NCBI RefSeq assembly: GCF_030052815.1
Contig: NC_079502.1
Span: forward strand, 5,546,103 to 5,610,102
Reading direction: 5' to 3'
Origin: Hevea brasiliensis
Lineage: Eukaryota > Streptophyta > Magnoliopsida > Malpighiales > Euphorbiaceae
DNA: 64,000 bases
Shown here: positions 11,423 through 22,240 of the stretch, in pieces
Layout of the letters: every line of letters starts with the position of its first letter
Numbering within the stretch: the stretch's first letter is position 1
The notes under the pieces: generated by a model
Databases searched by the model: none
What the model was told of the DNA's origin: nothing
What the model saw: only the letters and a program-made list of their open reading frames with translations
Translations under genes and position numbers: made by a program

Positions 11423-11768
11423 TGATGACTCGACCCGGGAAAGCAGTCCAATGAGGGTAAGGAGTGGCTTAAGAGAGTATACTCCCGGCAGGCTTCTAGG
11501 ATAGCGAGGCTACCTAAGGTTGTGGAATGCGGGGCACAGGAATGAATCGAATCATACATTAAAATTGGAGAAACTAATCACTAGAGGTGCCTTTTGGTGG
11601 AATGGCCTGGAGAGTTGGAAGAACTCTAGAGTTAAGCATGCTCGCTTGAGAGAAATGTTAGGATGGATGACCTCCCGGGAAGTTCTCCATTCCACCTATG
11701 GGACAAAACTGTGAGGCTCAGGATGGGGTAGGCCAAAAGCGGATAATTCCTCTAGCGGTTGGAGCAGA
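11423..11768 (+). repeat. Cassandra LTR 2
   Basis: Begins TGATGACTCG, ends GGCATTACA, 346 bp. It is preceded by a purine-rich stretch (GAGGATGAACCAGGTGGAAG) that may be the polypurine tract. It holds the second 5S-derived segment. Confidence 0.87.
11620..11692 (+). other. 5S rRNA-derived segment in LTR 2
   Basis: AGAACTCTAGAGTTAAGC, GCTCGCTTGAGAGA, TAGGATGGATGACCTCCCGG and GAAGTTC match the 3' half of 5S rRNA in order. At GAACTC-AGTTAAGC it is closer to plant 5S than the LTR 1 copy. Confidence 0.87.
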
Positions 11769-11773
11769 GGCAT

Positions 11774-11960
11774 TACAAAAAGGCCCACATATATCAGTGT
11801 GTATAATTTCAAGAAGCTTACTGCTTCTTATGGCTTCTTTCTTATTGTGTTTGATTTGCTTTCTCTTAATGCAATCCACACACATCAAGATCAATAATAT
11901 CTAAACTCGATAGAATCCCATTTTTCATTAGCCTGTCTAATCTTTCTATGGATATGTGAC
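11774..11960 (-). pseudogene. Copia GAG-pre-integrase region
   Basis: The minus strand encodes HLGHISIERLDRLMKNGIL, then CIKRKQIKH and LLEIIHTDICGPF: the GAG-pre-integrase block followed by the start of the integrase core. The H-H and C-C zinc-binding pattern is partly kept. It is separated from the rest of integrase by the Cassandra copy. Confidence 0.82.
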
Positions 11961-12489
11961 CCAAATGCTTATGCCTTAAGAAAATAGAATTTCCATTCAG
12001 TCTACTATGCTTGATTCTAATATTGCTATAAGTGATAGGCAATAATTCAATAAAATTATCATCAAGTTTCAGTATCTATAAATTATCAGTAAGAATTCCA
12101 AAAAAAATAATGGAATTATTATTATTATTAAACAAACTAAAACATCCATGCCCAAACTTAATATTAAACCCCAAATTCATCAAGTTTTGAAAAAAAAATA
12201 ACATTCCTAGAAATTGAAAGCACACAGAAGGTTTTTAATAGGTCTAATTAATAGCCATTATCTTAGACCAAACGGTAAGTCTCAATACCTTCAATTGGAG
12301 CTTTCATATGGTTCCTCATAAATAGGAAGTCTTATTTAGGTTTTCGATTTGGACAGTAAGGAATCCTTTCATCACATTGGAGACATAAATAGTAACGCCA
12401 AAATCAAGCCACCAAGTATTATTAGGAACTTCAAATAAGTTTGATTTGAAACATACATAAGCATAAATATTACTTTCCAAATCAAGCTT

Positions 12490-13250
12490 TATCTTTCAGG
12501 CAATCTTTCTGATAGTGTTCTACTCTCGTACAGAAGCAACATTTATCTATCATTTGTTGATTTAACTCGGTTTGAGTAACATTTGAAAATCCTTTCTTTT
12601 CCTTCTTAAACTTATTATCTTTAACTTTAAGTACTTTATTAGCTTCTTAACCCATAATGTTGACAGAATGAGTCCCTTGATTTTTTAGTCTTATTTCCTC
12701 TTAAACTAGGTCACTGGCCAATTCATTACATTCCACTTATCCTTAATAGTGTTATAGTTAATTTGAAATGGCCCATATTTAAGAGGTAATAAGTTCATAA
12801 TGAACTATACCAAGAAGGAATCATCAACCATCATCCTTAAAGTTTCTAGTTTTACTGCAATATCACTCGTTTCAATAATGTGCTCTTGCATACTCTTTGA
12901 TCTATCATACTTTATGGTTATGAGTTATGCCATTAGAGTGCCAATGAGTGACTTAGATTCAAAATAGAACATAACTTAGCTTCAAAACAGAACATATCTT
13001 TCATAAGTTTAAAGTATTATTTTGCATTTTCAGTTTGTGGAATTATAGTCTTAATGTCATTGACAATTGTCATTCGCAAAAACATAAGGCTCAATTAGTT
13101 TACCAATTCCTATTACTTATGGTATAACTTATCTTCCTCACTGCTTGTATTCATAATAGTAGCAAGTTCGCCTTCCAATAATACAAAGTCAAAGTCCAAG
13201 ACACCTAAATGGAACTTGACTTGCTCACACCATTAAAAAAAGTTCAACCC
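12490..13250 (-). pseudogene. Copia gag with zinc knuckle
   Basis: On the minus strand, 12500-12541 encodes CCFCTRVEHYQKDC, a perfect CX2CX4HX4C zinc knuckle, preceded by Lys-rich sequence. Upstream, to about 13250, is broken gag sequence (words LGVLDFDF and LEGELATIMN). Gag would bind element RNA. Frames are interrupted by several stops, so only remnants can be read. Confidence 0.7.
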
Positions 13251-14359
13251 ATTAAAACAATAACAGACTAAGTTTGCGAATGAAGAGAAAAAGCTGCAAT
13301 ATTATATTTATATGCTCAAAATAGATTCAGATAACTTTAACAATTAGAGTATATTATAGTTCTCCTTTGGGTAGATACTATAATATACTATCCTAAATTA
13401 AATGCCTTTAAACTTGATTGGATAATAATTAACTTACATCAAATATACATGTTGTCTTTGGACATCCAATATATATTTGATAAAATATTATTGTCCTCAT
13501 AATTCTCACTGCCATAGAATAATTGATTTACCTTTGAGTAAAACTCTTAAGTTCTGATGACTAGTGGATATCAATTAATCCATTTTTCATCATAGGCTTC
13601 TATTAATATGGATAATTGATAATTTTTATATGCATGTAAACATCATTCGTAGTTCAGCCACTTTGGTGACTAACAAACTATTAATTTTATTTTATTTTAG
13701 TTTTGCCACTTTGATGACTAACAAACTAAAATAAATATCATAAGGCATGCATATAAATTATGTATATTAATAAACCTAATATTTATTTATTCATTAGATT
13801 TAATTATAAATATTAATTAGATTGGGTAGAAAACATTTTTTTTTCACTTTCCTTGCTTTTGGGAAAACATGTTCCCAAAAGAATTATTCTTTACAACACG
13901 TTTTCTTTATCACGTTGAACTTTCATGGCCTAATTAAATTTGGGCCAAAACTTTAATTTAATAATTAATTAATTAATTAATTTTAAGCATTTTTCATCAC
14001 AAACATGTTTTTACATGGTTTGAAATTCATGGCCAAAACAATTAACCCACTTTGATATATATATATATGTGTGTGTGTGTGTGTTTCTTTTAATTTCTTT
14101 CTTTTGAGAAAACATTATCTCAAACTTAAATCTCTTTATAACATAATTTTTCCTCATGTTAATAGTCCTCATGCCCAAAACTTAATTGGGTCAAATTTTA
14201 ATAATAACATTATTATAATTATTTTAATCATTAAAATTAATCTTAAAACTTTCATGATCTACACTTTAATTCTACTCATATCTAATAACAAGTAAGAACT
14301 TCAACATTATGTTCATCATCATAAATTTAATGGAGAAATTTAATTGTTCAAAACGTAGG

Positions 14360-14371
14360 GCTCCGATATTA
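14360..14371 (-). other. Primer binding site of the copia element
   Basis: Minus strand TAATATCGGAGC differs by three transitions from TGGTATCAGAGC (initiator tRNA-Met). It sits two bases inside the LTR end at 14374. Confidence 0.75.
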
Positions 14372-14373
14372 CA

Positions 14374-14696
14374 TGTAAAATAATTCTTAATAGATCATAA
14401 AAATCATAAATATAGTGTGAATTATAAACGTAAGATTCAACTATCACCCTAATAATGGATCTTGAACAAATAAATTCTCACAGATCTAGAAACCGCATAT
14501 GATGTGGAGTTTAACTGAGCCATGGTAATAATTATGAGAGACCATTTTATTCAATAAATTGATTTATCCCTCTTGACCCTTCTTGATTCACACACAAAAA
14601 ACTTTAATGATGGAAGACTTTTTTGAGATGAGTATAATATCTCTAACTTTATAAAAGAAAATGTGTGTGACCTTATGAGTAGAAAGAGGACCAGCT

Positions 14697-14732
<36 letters not shown>

Positions 14733-14901
14733 TATCCAAGACTTAATCTGGTACGTCCATCAAGAATTCTTATACAATTAGAATTAGGATTTACTTTAAT
14801 TAAAGTAATCCTTGTATAATTAGGATTTATATTTGACCCACATTAAAAGAATTGATTTTGACCCATATAGTAAGATTAATTACCGAACAAAATCTTACAC
14901 A
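14374..14901 (-). repeat. 5' LTR of the copia element
   Basis: On the minus strand the LTR ends with ATTTTACA at 14374, next to the primer binding site, and probably starts with TGTGTAAGATTTTG, whose complement ends at 14901. About 528 bp. It contains a TA microsatellite (14701-14730). The outer limit is set only by the TG terminus and is uncertain, because the partner LTR is missing. Confidence 0.6.
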
Positions 14902-16906
14902 ATAATTACTATTGCTTCATCCATTTTGCACCATGAGATATTGTTTAATTCAATTACAAACTCAGACTGGTTTAAGAGTTGTATTCACTATTGATCGTTT
15001 GAATCCAGATTTAATAACTATGAATAAAAAAGGCTGGTTGTATTAGAAAACAGTAATATATGGCTGGACCACCGATGTTTTTTTGCCTTAAAATCAAAGC
15101 ATAAAGCAAAATAATTAAACTACTGAATAAGGCAGCAGAGCTTGAATTGCCTAAGATTTTATTAAACCTAAAGTCGCCCTCCTTACCTAAGCTATTTGAT
15201 TAAAAAAAATAGCTGACCCTGTTGGGGGCCAATAAGATAAAGTATAATCACAAGTTGCATTGTATCATTGTGCATTATAAAAATTGAAACGAGTCAAGTA
15301 AGTTGTATCAGTAACTAAAATAATCCAAAAACTGACACCACCATAGTCACTATGATTATCGTCACCACAAATCTGTCCCGATTGGACTCATTCAATTATA
15401 TTAAACTCCATTGTTTAGCCTCTTTTCTTTGTACTGAGTAACGTGGATGGTACAACTTTCATGAGCTTGCGATGTTGTATTGGTCGAGTAGGGTTGTCTA
15501 GTGGGTTAAATTAATCCCTTTTAGGCTTTTCTTGGCTTTTTGCCTCTGAAACAAATCTTAGCCAAAAGTAATTGAAAGATGAATGCACCTAAATTCACAG
15601 CCATCCATGTGCTATGAAACCCCATTGCCACATTCCTTATCCATCTAAGACAAAAAATCAAATTATCACAACCCATAATTCTGTATAATATTTTAAGCAC
15701 TATAGCTAGAAATTTTAAAATATAACAATGATTTTATTATAATTATTAATTATTATGAATTTCATATAAATTTTATTATAATTTTTTTAAATAAATAAAA
15801 ATTTATTGCAGAAAAAAAGTCTAATACTTAGTATAGATATTGAGAATTCAATTAGAATTTCAAGATTACAATGTAGACAGATCCAACTGTTCACTTTAAC
15901 TATAAATAAGTCAAAGCTAGAGAAATCAACTCTTGGAAAAAATGCCCTACAAAGCTACCCCAACTTAGAGTAACAGAGGTCGGGATAATAGCTAAAAATA
16001 GTTCATACAGTCGATTTCAATTTGATGGAAACTAATATAGTTAAAGAGATGCATCTAATGATTGTTTTTTATCAAGCATGTAAGGAAACTAGCACCATTA
16101 AATTCATACAAATGTTCTGGTGACTAGATAAGTTGAATATCTGAATCCTAACATTAAAAAAAAAGAAAAATATCAGGAAGAAGAAGAAGAAAAGTGCTAT
16201 GCAAACAAGTGACCATTTGAACAGGCGTAAGCCATATGACCTCACCATCCAACTCAAAAACATGACATAATACTCTATAGTAAGCCATCTGATCTCACCT
16301 TGGAATACCAATAAATGTTTCTAAAAGGGTTTTATTTATTTTATAAATCATCAAACCTCTTACGGGTTGGTGAGCCTCTGATTAATATACATCAGCATTA
16401 TAACTAACTCATAACTCACAACGTAAGCTTGATGACGAATCAAGCATACGTACTCATCTAATGACCTCATTAGTATCAACACCTGATTTTGGGGTTAACA
16501 CTGCCTAATGGGAGATTAAAAATAGTTAAATACAGAAAAGGAGAATCTAATTATTTCCCATTACCAATTAGGAATCAATTGATTAATTAATTTGCTTTAT
16601 CAAAGCTGAGAAACCGAGGAAACGTAATCTGGGTGACCTCACCACGGCATCAACCTTTCTGAGATCAAAGAGAATATGCAGTATAAAAAATAGTTAAAAA
16701 CAGAAAAGAAAATTGGTCCTGCCTACTGCTGAAGCCATCATCATCACCTATTCATCACCCATATACGTTGCACAAATCCAAACCCAAATCTATCTCCATC
16801 ATAGGGTTCTTTTAGGAAGTTGAATTAGTTCCCATTAAGCAGAAATTTTATTAATATTTATGGAGATTTGATCCATTTAAGGCCAGACAAGTGCATTTTC
16901 CACCCA
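14902..16906. other. Intergenic DNA upstream of the first ERF gene
   Basis: About 2 kb of AT-rich sequence with no convincing gene. A short repeat (AAAAATAGTTAAA-ACAGAAAAG) occurs at 16517 and 16685. An open frame at 16072-16311 is driven by poly-T/poly-Lys-like runs and has no domain. The last several hundred bases presumably hold the promoter of the ERF at 16962. Confidence 0.6.
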
Positions 16907-16915
16907 ATATAAATT
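16907..16915 (+). promoter_or_regulatory. TATA box of the Ser-rich ERF gene
   Basis: CCCAATATAAATTGG lies about 50 bp before the ATG at 16962. A start site some 25-30 bp downstream would give a very short 5' leader. The start codon context GGCCATGGAT is good for plants. Confidence 0.55.
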
Positions 16916-16961
16916 GGCAGAGTGCAGGTGCTGCTCCCAGTACTCTGCAGCTAGCTAGGCC

Positions 16962-17414
16962 ATGGATAAGGATCCTAATAAAGGAGGAAATGTTCGATAT
17001 AGAGGCGTAAGAAGGCGGCCGTGGGGGAAATTCGCAGCGGAGATTCGAGACTCCACGAGGCAAGGAGCTAGGATATGGCTGGGAACATTTAACACGGCTG
17101 AAGAAGCTGCAAGAGCTTATGATAGAGCAGCATATGCAATGAGGGGTCATTTAGCAATCCTCAACTTCCCGGACGAGCACCCTTCAATTAAGGTTGATTC
17201 TGCTTCTTCTTCCTCCTCCTCATCGTCGCCTTCATTATTATCATCATCCTCTTCCTCATCATCATCATCTTCTTCTTCCTCAATTTTACAGAATGTGGGA
17301 AGAACTAGTGGGACTGAACAAGGCAGAGAAGTGATTGAATTTGAGTGCTTAGATGATAAGTTGCTGGAAGATCTTCTTGACTTTGATCACAACGACAAGA
17401 CCAACAAAGATTGA
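16962..17414 (+). CDS. Ethylene-responsive factor, ERF group IX (ERF95/ERF98-like), Ser-rich
   Basis: A 150-residue, intronless ERF transcription factor expected to bind GCC-box DNA in the nucleus. A single AP2 domain covers residues 12-70: [18 protein letters not shown], then WLGTF, the AARAYDRAA helix and LAILNFP. Ala25-Ala26 and Asp30 follow the ERF pattern rather than DREB. Residues 82-112 are almost all Ser, encoded by mixed TCN/AGT codons. The C-terminal motif at 123-142 ([17 protein letters not shown]) is the EDLL acidic activation motif known from Arabidopsis ERF98/TDR1. Small size and an AP2 domain close to the N terminus are normal for ERF95-98 proteins. It faces the next ERF tail to tail. 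Family firm; exact orthologue not decided. Confidence 0.95.
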   Translation: MDKDPNKGGNVRYRGVRRRPWGKFAAEIRDSTRQGARIWLGTFNTAEEAARAYDRAAYAMRGHLAILNFPDEHPSIKVDSASSSSSSSSPSLLSSSSSSSSSSSSSSILQNVGRTSGTEQGREVIEFECLDDKLLEDLLDFDHNDKTNKD

Positions 17415-18109
17415 ATCTTTATGCCATAGAATTGAGTCCTAATGTTCATAAGCAGGTCTTACAAAAAAAATGAAAATCCTTTTGGCGCCTAGAGAAAGGT
17501 GGTTAATCTTGAAACATTTTGTGGGGCCCTAAATAACCCCTTTTCCTAATAGAAAAATTGACTGTATATTAGTAATAATTTGATTATCTCCTTTCTTTCT
17601 TTGTCTTCCTTGTTCTTGGGTTTTGATTTGCTGTTATGCTTGTTAACTCTGATGGGCTCAGTTAAAGCTTGATTTCTTTTTTTTTTTTTTTTTAATCTAA
17701 AATATTCAATCACAGCATAGGCACCAAAATGCCAAAGCAACCTCTTAGATTGGATCACGAGCTGACTCTTTGCTTCATTTGTATAAATATATAATTGAAA
17801 ACCTTTCATATAATTGGAATTTGAAAATGGCTTAAAAGTTTTATCGAAAAGTTTAATTTATCTTATTTTTTATTTTTTATTCAATTTAATTCATAAGTTT
17901 TAATTTAAACTCAATTTAACTTAAAAATTAAGAAAATCAAGAGATTGAGTTCTTAATTTTTATACTTAAATCGGAAAATTTTGTCTCAAAATTAAGAAAT
18001 TAAATTTTTTTTTTATTTTTTATTTAAATCAAAAAACTTAACACATAAATCTTAATTTTTGAACTAAATTATATAAAGACTAAATTAAATATTTTGCGAT
18101 TTGGAAATT
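17415..18109. other. Intergenic DNA between convergent ERF genes
   Basis: AT-rich 3' flank shared by two convergent genes. It contains a T18-like run near 17680 and loosely self-complementary AT sequence from 17840 to 18060. No gene seen. Confidence 0.6.
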
Positions 18110-18415
18110 GTTGATCTTGTGGTGGGCTAAGCTTTCATATACTTTTCCTGTACATATTGATATTTTTTCATGATTTTAATTGAAATTTAAACTAAAATAT
18201 CAATATCAATTAACTCATTAACATCATTGACTATATTATTATACCATCAAATCTAATAAATTTATACCTCTTTATTTCAGGTTTTACAATGTAAAAATAA
18301 ATAGAAGTGCATTTCTTGAATTCAATGTTACAAATCAAACAATCATTAATGGCCAAAAATGAAAGAATTACATTTCTGGGTAAATTAAAATTACTAGTTA
18401 CCAATTTAATAAGCC

Positions 18416-18895
18416 TTACTGTTGTCTACCCTCTTGGAACTCGAGAAGATCGTCCAACAATTTGTTATCCAAATACTCAAACTCTATGACTTCCTGCCCT
18501 CCAGAAGAACCCACGAGGCCATAACTGGCAGGAGGAGCAACAGAGAACGAGGAGGGCAGCGACGACGAAGAAGAAGAGGGAGCAGATGACGGCCGAGAAG
18601 TATGGCTATGGTATTGGTATTCATTTGGGAAGTTAAGAATGGCTAAATGACCACGGAAGGCAAAAGCAGCTCTGTCATAAGCTCTGGCAGCCTCCTCCGC
18701 CGTCTCAAATGTTCCAAGCCAACGTCGTGCACCGTTCTTTGTTGGGTCACGAATCTCCGCAGCAAACTTCCCCCAAGGCCGCCGGCGAATCCCCCTGTAT
18801 CGAGTCTCTCCGCTAGCCTTCTTTTTGCTCTTGCTATTCCCTCCATGAGATGCTTCCATATTCTTGTTTTTCAGGTGGTGATTATGAACTAACAA
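18416..18895 (-). CDS. Ethylene-responsive factor, ERF98/ERF95-like, copy A
   Basis: A 159-residue intronless ERF of group IX. The AP2 domain is at residues 32-90 ([18 protein letters not shown], then [20 protein letters not shown] and [10 protein letters not shown]), with Ala and Asp at the two ERF-specific positions. A Lys-rich stretch (KSKKK) before it may serve in nuclear import. A Ser-rich linker follows, then an EDLL motif at 134-153 ([17 protein letters not shown]). It should activate GCC-box genes in defence or ethylene signalling. ATG 18859 (Met13, MEASH) is an alternative start that better matches the family's usual length; the longer start has no domain upstream. Copy B (22241-22720) differs at 6 bases of the coding region. 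The gene is convergent with the ERF at 16962. Confidence 0.94.
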   Translation of the reverse strand: MLVHNHHLKNKNMEASHGGNSKSKKKASGETRYRGIRRRPWGKFAAEIRDPTKNGARRWLGTFETAEEAARAYDRAAFAFRGHLAILNFPNEYQYHSHTSRPSSAPSSSSSSLPSSFSVAPPASYGLVGSSGGQEVIEFEYLDNKLLDDLLEFQEGRQQ

Positions 18896-18953
18896 AACGG
18901 TCCAGCTACTTTGATTTCAATTTCGGTGGCAAAAATTGGAACGTTTTGGACCA

Positions 18954-18966
18954 CTTATTTATAAAA
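18954..18966 (-). promoter_or_regulatory. TATA box of ERF copy A
   Basis: Minus strand reads TTTTATAAATAAG, about 60 bp before the long start codon and 95 bp before Met13. It is inside the duplicated segment, almost at its edge. Confidence 0.65.
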
Positions 18967-18990
18967 TTCCAAATACACAAAAAAAAAAAA

Positions 18991-19604
18991 ATGGTGATAG
19001 GCTAAATTAAATCAAAAGGGGTCTATTTTGACGGTTGGATTTCTTGTGTAGTTGCTAGGAAGCTGCTGCTGCGGCTTCTTCTTCTTCTTATTTCTTTTAG
19101 GCAAGGCAAATAGAAAATTTCTTATGAAGAACCTTTGCCATTGATCTTTAGATTATGTTCAATGGACGTGGGCAATTTATGTTTCATAATCTATGCTCAT
19201 AAGTGGATGCTGAGGTCTTCGCAGACTTGACAACATTTGTTCTTCATAGCCTCCCCATAACAGGTTGTGGACCTTGTGATGTTTAAATTAAGATGTTCCA
19301 TATTTTAATCCATGGGCAATGAACGATGGAAATCGATCATCTAACTTAATTTTAATAAAACCAATTCAAAAGGAATTATAATTCGAGTTATAAGTAGGAT
19401 ATTATCTTTAATACAAACGTTTTGGCTCTTTTATTAACACTCCAAAAATCCAAATTAAGAGTCATGGATGTATACAAATCACATTGTGCCATTGATTTTT
19501 AATTTAATGGTTTTTTTTTTCTCTAAACTTATTAGGATGTTTTTTCTTTTTCTATAATTTTAAAAATATTTAAAAAAAGTAAGTAATTTTTCACACTAAG
19601 CTTG
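18991..19604. other. Intergenic DNA upstream of ERF copy A
   Basis: Unique upstream sequence of copy A, with a CTT-rich stretch near 19080. It is the likely promoter-proximal region but shows no element I can name with confidence. No gene seen. Confidence 0.5.
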
Positions 19605-20020
19605 AGAGTGATATTCTGGTAAAACTCTCCCAACAATGGCTTATTTATAATACACTAATCCATCTCATTTAGTCTAACTCAATTAATTACATATATACAT
19701 TTTTTCTTTATTTACATGAATGGGTTTTTAAACTCTAGAATCGGGTTGTACATGGGTCGGGTTGGTTTATTTTTGGCTGATTCTGTCAACCGAACCGAAA
19801 ATCATGGTTTCACAGAGTGATATTCTAGTAAAACTCTCTCAACAATTTCTTACTTGCAATACACTAATCCATCTCATTTAGTCTAACTCAATTAATTACA
19901 TATATACATTTTTTCTTTATTTACATGAATGGGTTTTTAAACTCTAGAATCGGGTTGTACATGGGTCGGGTTGGTTTATTTTTGGCTTATTCTGTCAACC
20001 GAACCGAAAATCATGGTTTG
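19605..20020. repeat. Tandem duplication, 209-bp unit, 2 copies
   Basis: Units at 19605-19813 and 19814-20020 share AGAGTGATATTCT, CATCTCATTTAGTC, GAATCGGGTTGTACATGGGT and AACCGAACCGAAAATCATGG with few changes. A related motif (GAGAGAATTTTACCAGAACATCAC, reversed) occurs near 47340, so this is probably part of a dispersed repeat. Confidence 0.92.
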
Positions 20021-20823
20021 CATAATTTTACAACCAACACCGACTAACAGAGAGGAGAAACTGATACTTTCAGTTTCCCTTGTAATTGGTTTCAAATTCG
20101 GTTTTGTCGGGCATTACAAACTTCGCACAAAATTTAACAATCAAAGAAATATAAACATAATCTCAATTCATTTATTCAAAATCAGAGACCCAAATAAAAT
20201 ATAGCTTATCTGTGCTAATTCTCTTTTTAAACCCAACTTTGCAACCCATAAAATCAAAACGTATCTTGAATTTTGAAACCATAAAACGCAAAACCCATAT
20301 AAATCATAGAAATGAATTTTGAAAGAGATGAGAGAAAAAATGTAGCGTTTTGGAGGAAAACATGAGAAAATAGAAATGAAGGAGAAGAATGAAGTGTTAC
20401 GTCTGTGATTTGTGTATGTGTAGAAATACAAAACGACATAGTTTTAACATATATAGATAATTGGTTCAGGTAGGTTTGTTTTACAAATTTTCTTTAACAA
20501 GCCAACAACCGAACTGAGTATTCAGTTTATCTTCCCTTACAAGCCGAAATCAATATTAAATCTTTGAAAACTATTATTTTCGGTCTAATCTTCTTTGGTT
20601 TCATTGGATTGGTCAGTTTCACAGTGTGGCTACACACCCTTTCTCTAGAATTGCAAGGTCTAGAAATACCAACAATATATTCTTAGCAAAAAAAATCTTT
20701 AAATTGATGGTTTAACCCTTAAGTTCAAGAATTTATTCAATACAATTATTATATGTATAACAGATACATTTTGATCATTAATTATGATAAAATGTACAGA
20801 AAATTCATTATAATCCATAGTCA
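20021..20823. other. Repeat-like intergenic DNA
   Basis: Sequence rich in AACCGAAC / GGTTCGGTT-type words, often seen in non-autonomous plant repeats. Overlapping short open frames at 20168-20439 have no domain. No gene seen. Confidence 0.4.
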
Positions 20824-21934
20824 TTGTCCCGACCCAAATTATGGGCTGGACCAGTATTAGGACTTGGGTTAGCATAAGATCCCAAAAACCTATAGTAAGC
20901 CTAATTATTCAAAGTCCAAACTTAAGGCCCATCACTATAGTCCAATTTCAAGAAGATAAACGGATAGAGTCTGGCCATAAATTGTACTATCCAATGGAGA
21001 GTTTTTAACTCAGCTGGCTTGTAATCACAAAATATATCACAATCCTCAACATAGCAATTTAATCAAATGTGAGCTCAGCTCCCTCATCCAAAATACATAC
21101 CCATCCCATATATCCGCATATGCATAAATAATAGATTTACAACTTCAAAATAAATAAACTACCACAATTTCAAGGTAAATAAACTACTTCTAGCACATGC
21201 GGAGCTCTAAATTTTTAATTAATACTATGAAATACTGATATTGCTGCTAAGAGACCTGCAAAAAAGGAAACAGATTAATCACAAGAAGAAGAACCTCCTA
21301 TAACCTGAAAAAATAAGGTGAACAGAAATGAGCGTTCGACTTATAGAGTAAGATATTGATTTTAAATATAATTTCTATGACTACTTAAGACAAATGCATC
21401 CCTAAGTATAAAATGCAATAAATACCAACATATTCAATCAAATTCAAATAAAATCCACACAAAGAATAATTTTGAGTATTCACACACCTGTGTGTCACAT
21501 CAATCAAATATTTATGGGAGGTGATCTTCTACACAGCTCTCTTAATTCCACCCTCTACCAATGAGATTAACTCAAGCCAGACTTTTTCTTAATAATCCAA
21601 ATGCGGGGTTAACGAGATCAACTCAAAACCGTACTCACCCTGACTTATCACAAAAAGGACAGGCCCCAAGCGAGACTAGCTCAAGCCGATTTGCCCGTTC
21701 TATCCATATCCAATACCACACCTCACACACACTAATACACGCACACAAATCCAAATTACCCTAAGGCGATACTCATATCAATTTCATTAAAAAATAATGC
21801 AATACAAAGCGTGCCTATAATAGTTATATACATATAATTATAAGTGAATGCATGAGTATACTTTGTATGTATGATAATATTGAAATTATAAATAAAATTA
21901 ATATCTACTCACATATCAGTGAGTTGAGCTAATC
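20824..21934 (-). repeat. Truncated gypsy LTR (Del/Tekay-like), 3' part
   Basis: On the minus strand this ends with TTGGGTCGGGACA at 20824 and matches, in order, the 3' part of the LTR at 59966-62489: AGCTGAGCTC, CAGGTTATAGGAGG against CAGG-CTACAGGAGG, CGGCTTGAG blocks, GTGAGTA-ATATTAATTTTA. The match corresponds to about 61550-62489 of that LTR. It stops exactly where duplicated ERF segment B begins (21935), so the LTR was cut at that junction. Confidence 0.75.
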
Positions 21935-22240
21935 GTTGATCTTGTGGTGGGCTAAGCTTTCATATACTTTTCCTGTACATATTGATTTTTTTTTATGATT
22001 TTAATTGAAATTTAAACTAAAATATCAATATCAATTAACTCATTAACATCATTGACTATATTATTATACCATCAAATCTAATAAATTTAAACCTCTTTAT
22101 TTCAGGTTTTACAATGTAAAAATAAATAGAAGTGCATTTCTTGAATTCAATGTTACAAATCAAACAATCATTAATGGCCAAAAATGAAAGAATTACATTT
22201 CTGGGTAAATTAAAATTACTAGTTACCAATTTAATAAGCC

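Larger units (their letters stand above)
10993..11768 (+). mobile_element. Cassandra TRIM retrotransposon, complete
   Basis: A complete 776-bp terminal-repeat retrotransposon in miniature. It has LTR1 (10993-11348), a 74-bp internal part starting with a primer-binding-like site, and LTR2 (11423-11768). Both LTRs contain a segment derived from the 3' half of 5S rRNA, the hallmark of Cassandra elements. It has no coding capacity and would depend on another element for mobility. The direct repeat AAAAG at 10988-10992 and 11769-11773 is its target duplication, and removing it rejoins the copia integrase reading (ICGPF to DTPSF). Confidence 0.9.
9519..14901 (-). mobile_element. Ty1-copia LTR retrotransposon, 3' truncated
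   Basis: A minus-strand copia element. Reading leftward: LTR (about 14901-14374), primer binding site (14360-14371), gag with zinc knuckle, GAG-pre-integrase region, integrase core, and the first part of reverse transcriptase. The order gag-integrase-RT is diagnostic for Ty1-copia. The RT stops abruptly at 9523 where the PF04195-bearing element begins, so RNase H and the 3' LTR are not in this window. Many in-frame stops and the nested Cassandra copy show that it is dead. Confidence 0.85.
18110..18990. repeat. Duplicated segment, copy A (with ERF gene)
   Basis: Matches 21935-22818 almost base for base, starting at GTTGATCTTGTGGTGG and ending in the poly-A run after CCAAATACAC. It includes the 3' flank, the whole coding region and about 95 bp upstream with the TATA box. 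Sequence outside these limits is unrelated. Confidence 0.95.

Noticed and set aside
11193..11692. Two 5S rRNA-like blocks as real 5S rRNA genes
   Set aside because: Only the 3' half is present, diverged, and both lie inside Cassandra LTRs.
18643..18892. Frames overlapping ERF copies A and B on other frames and strands
   Set aside because: They are shadows of the ERF coding sequence, which alone has an AP2 domain.
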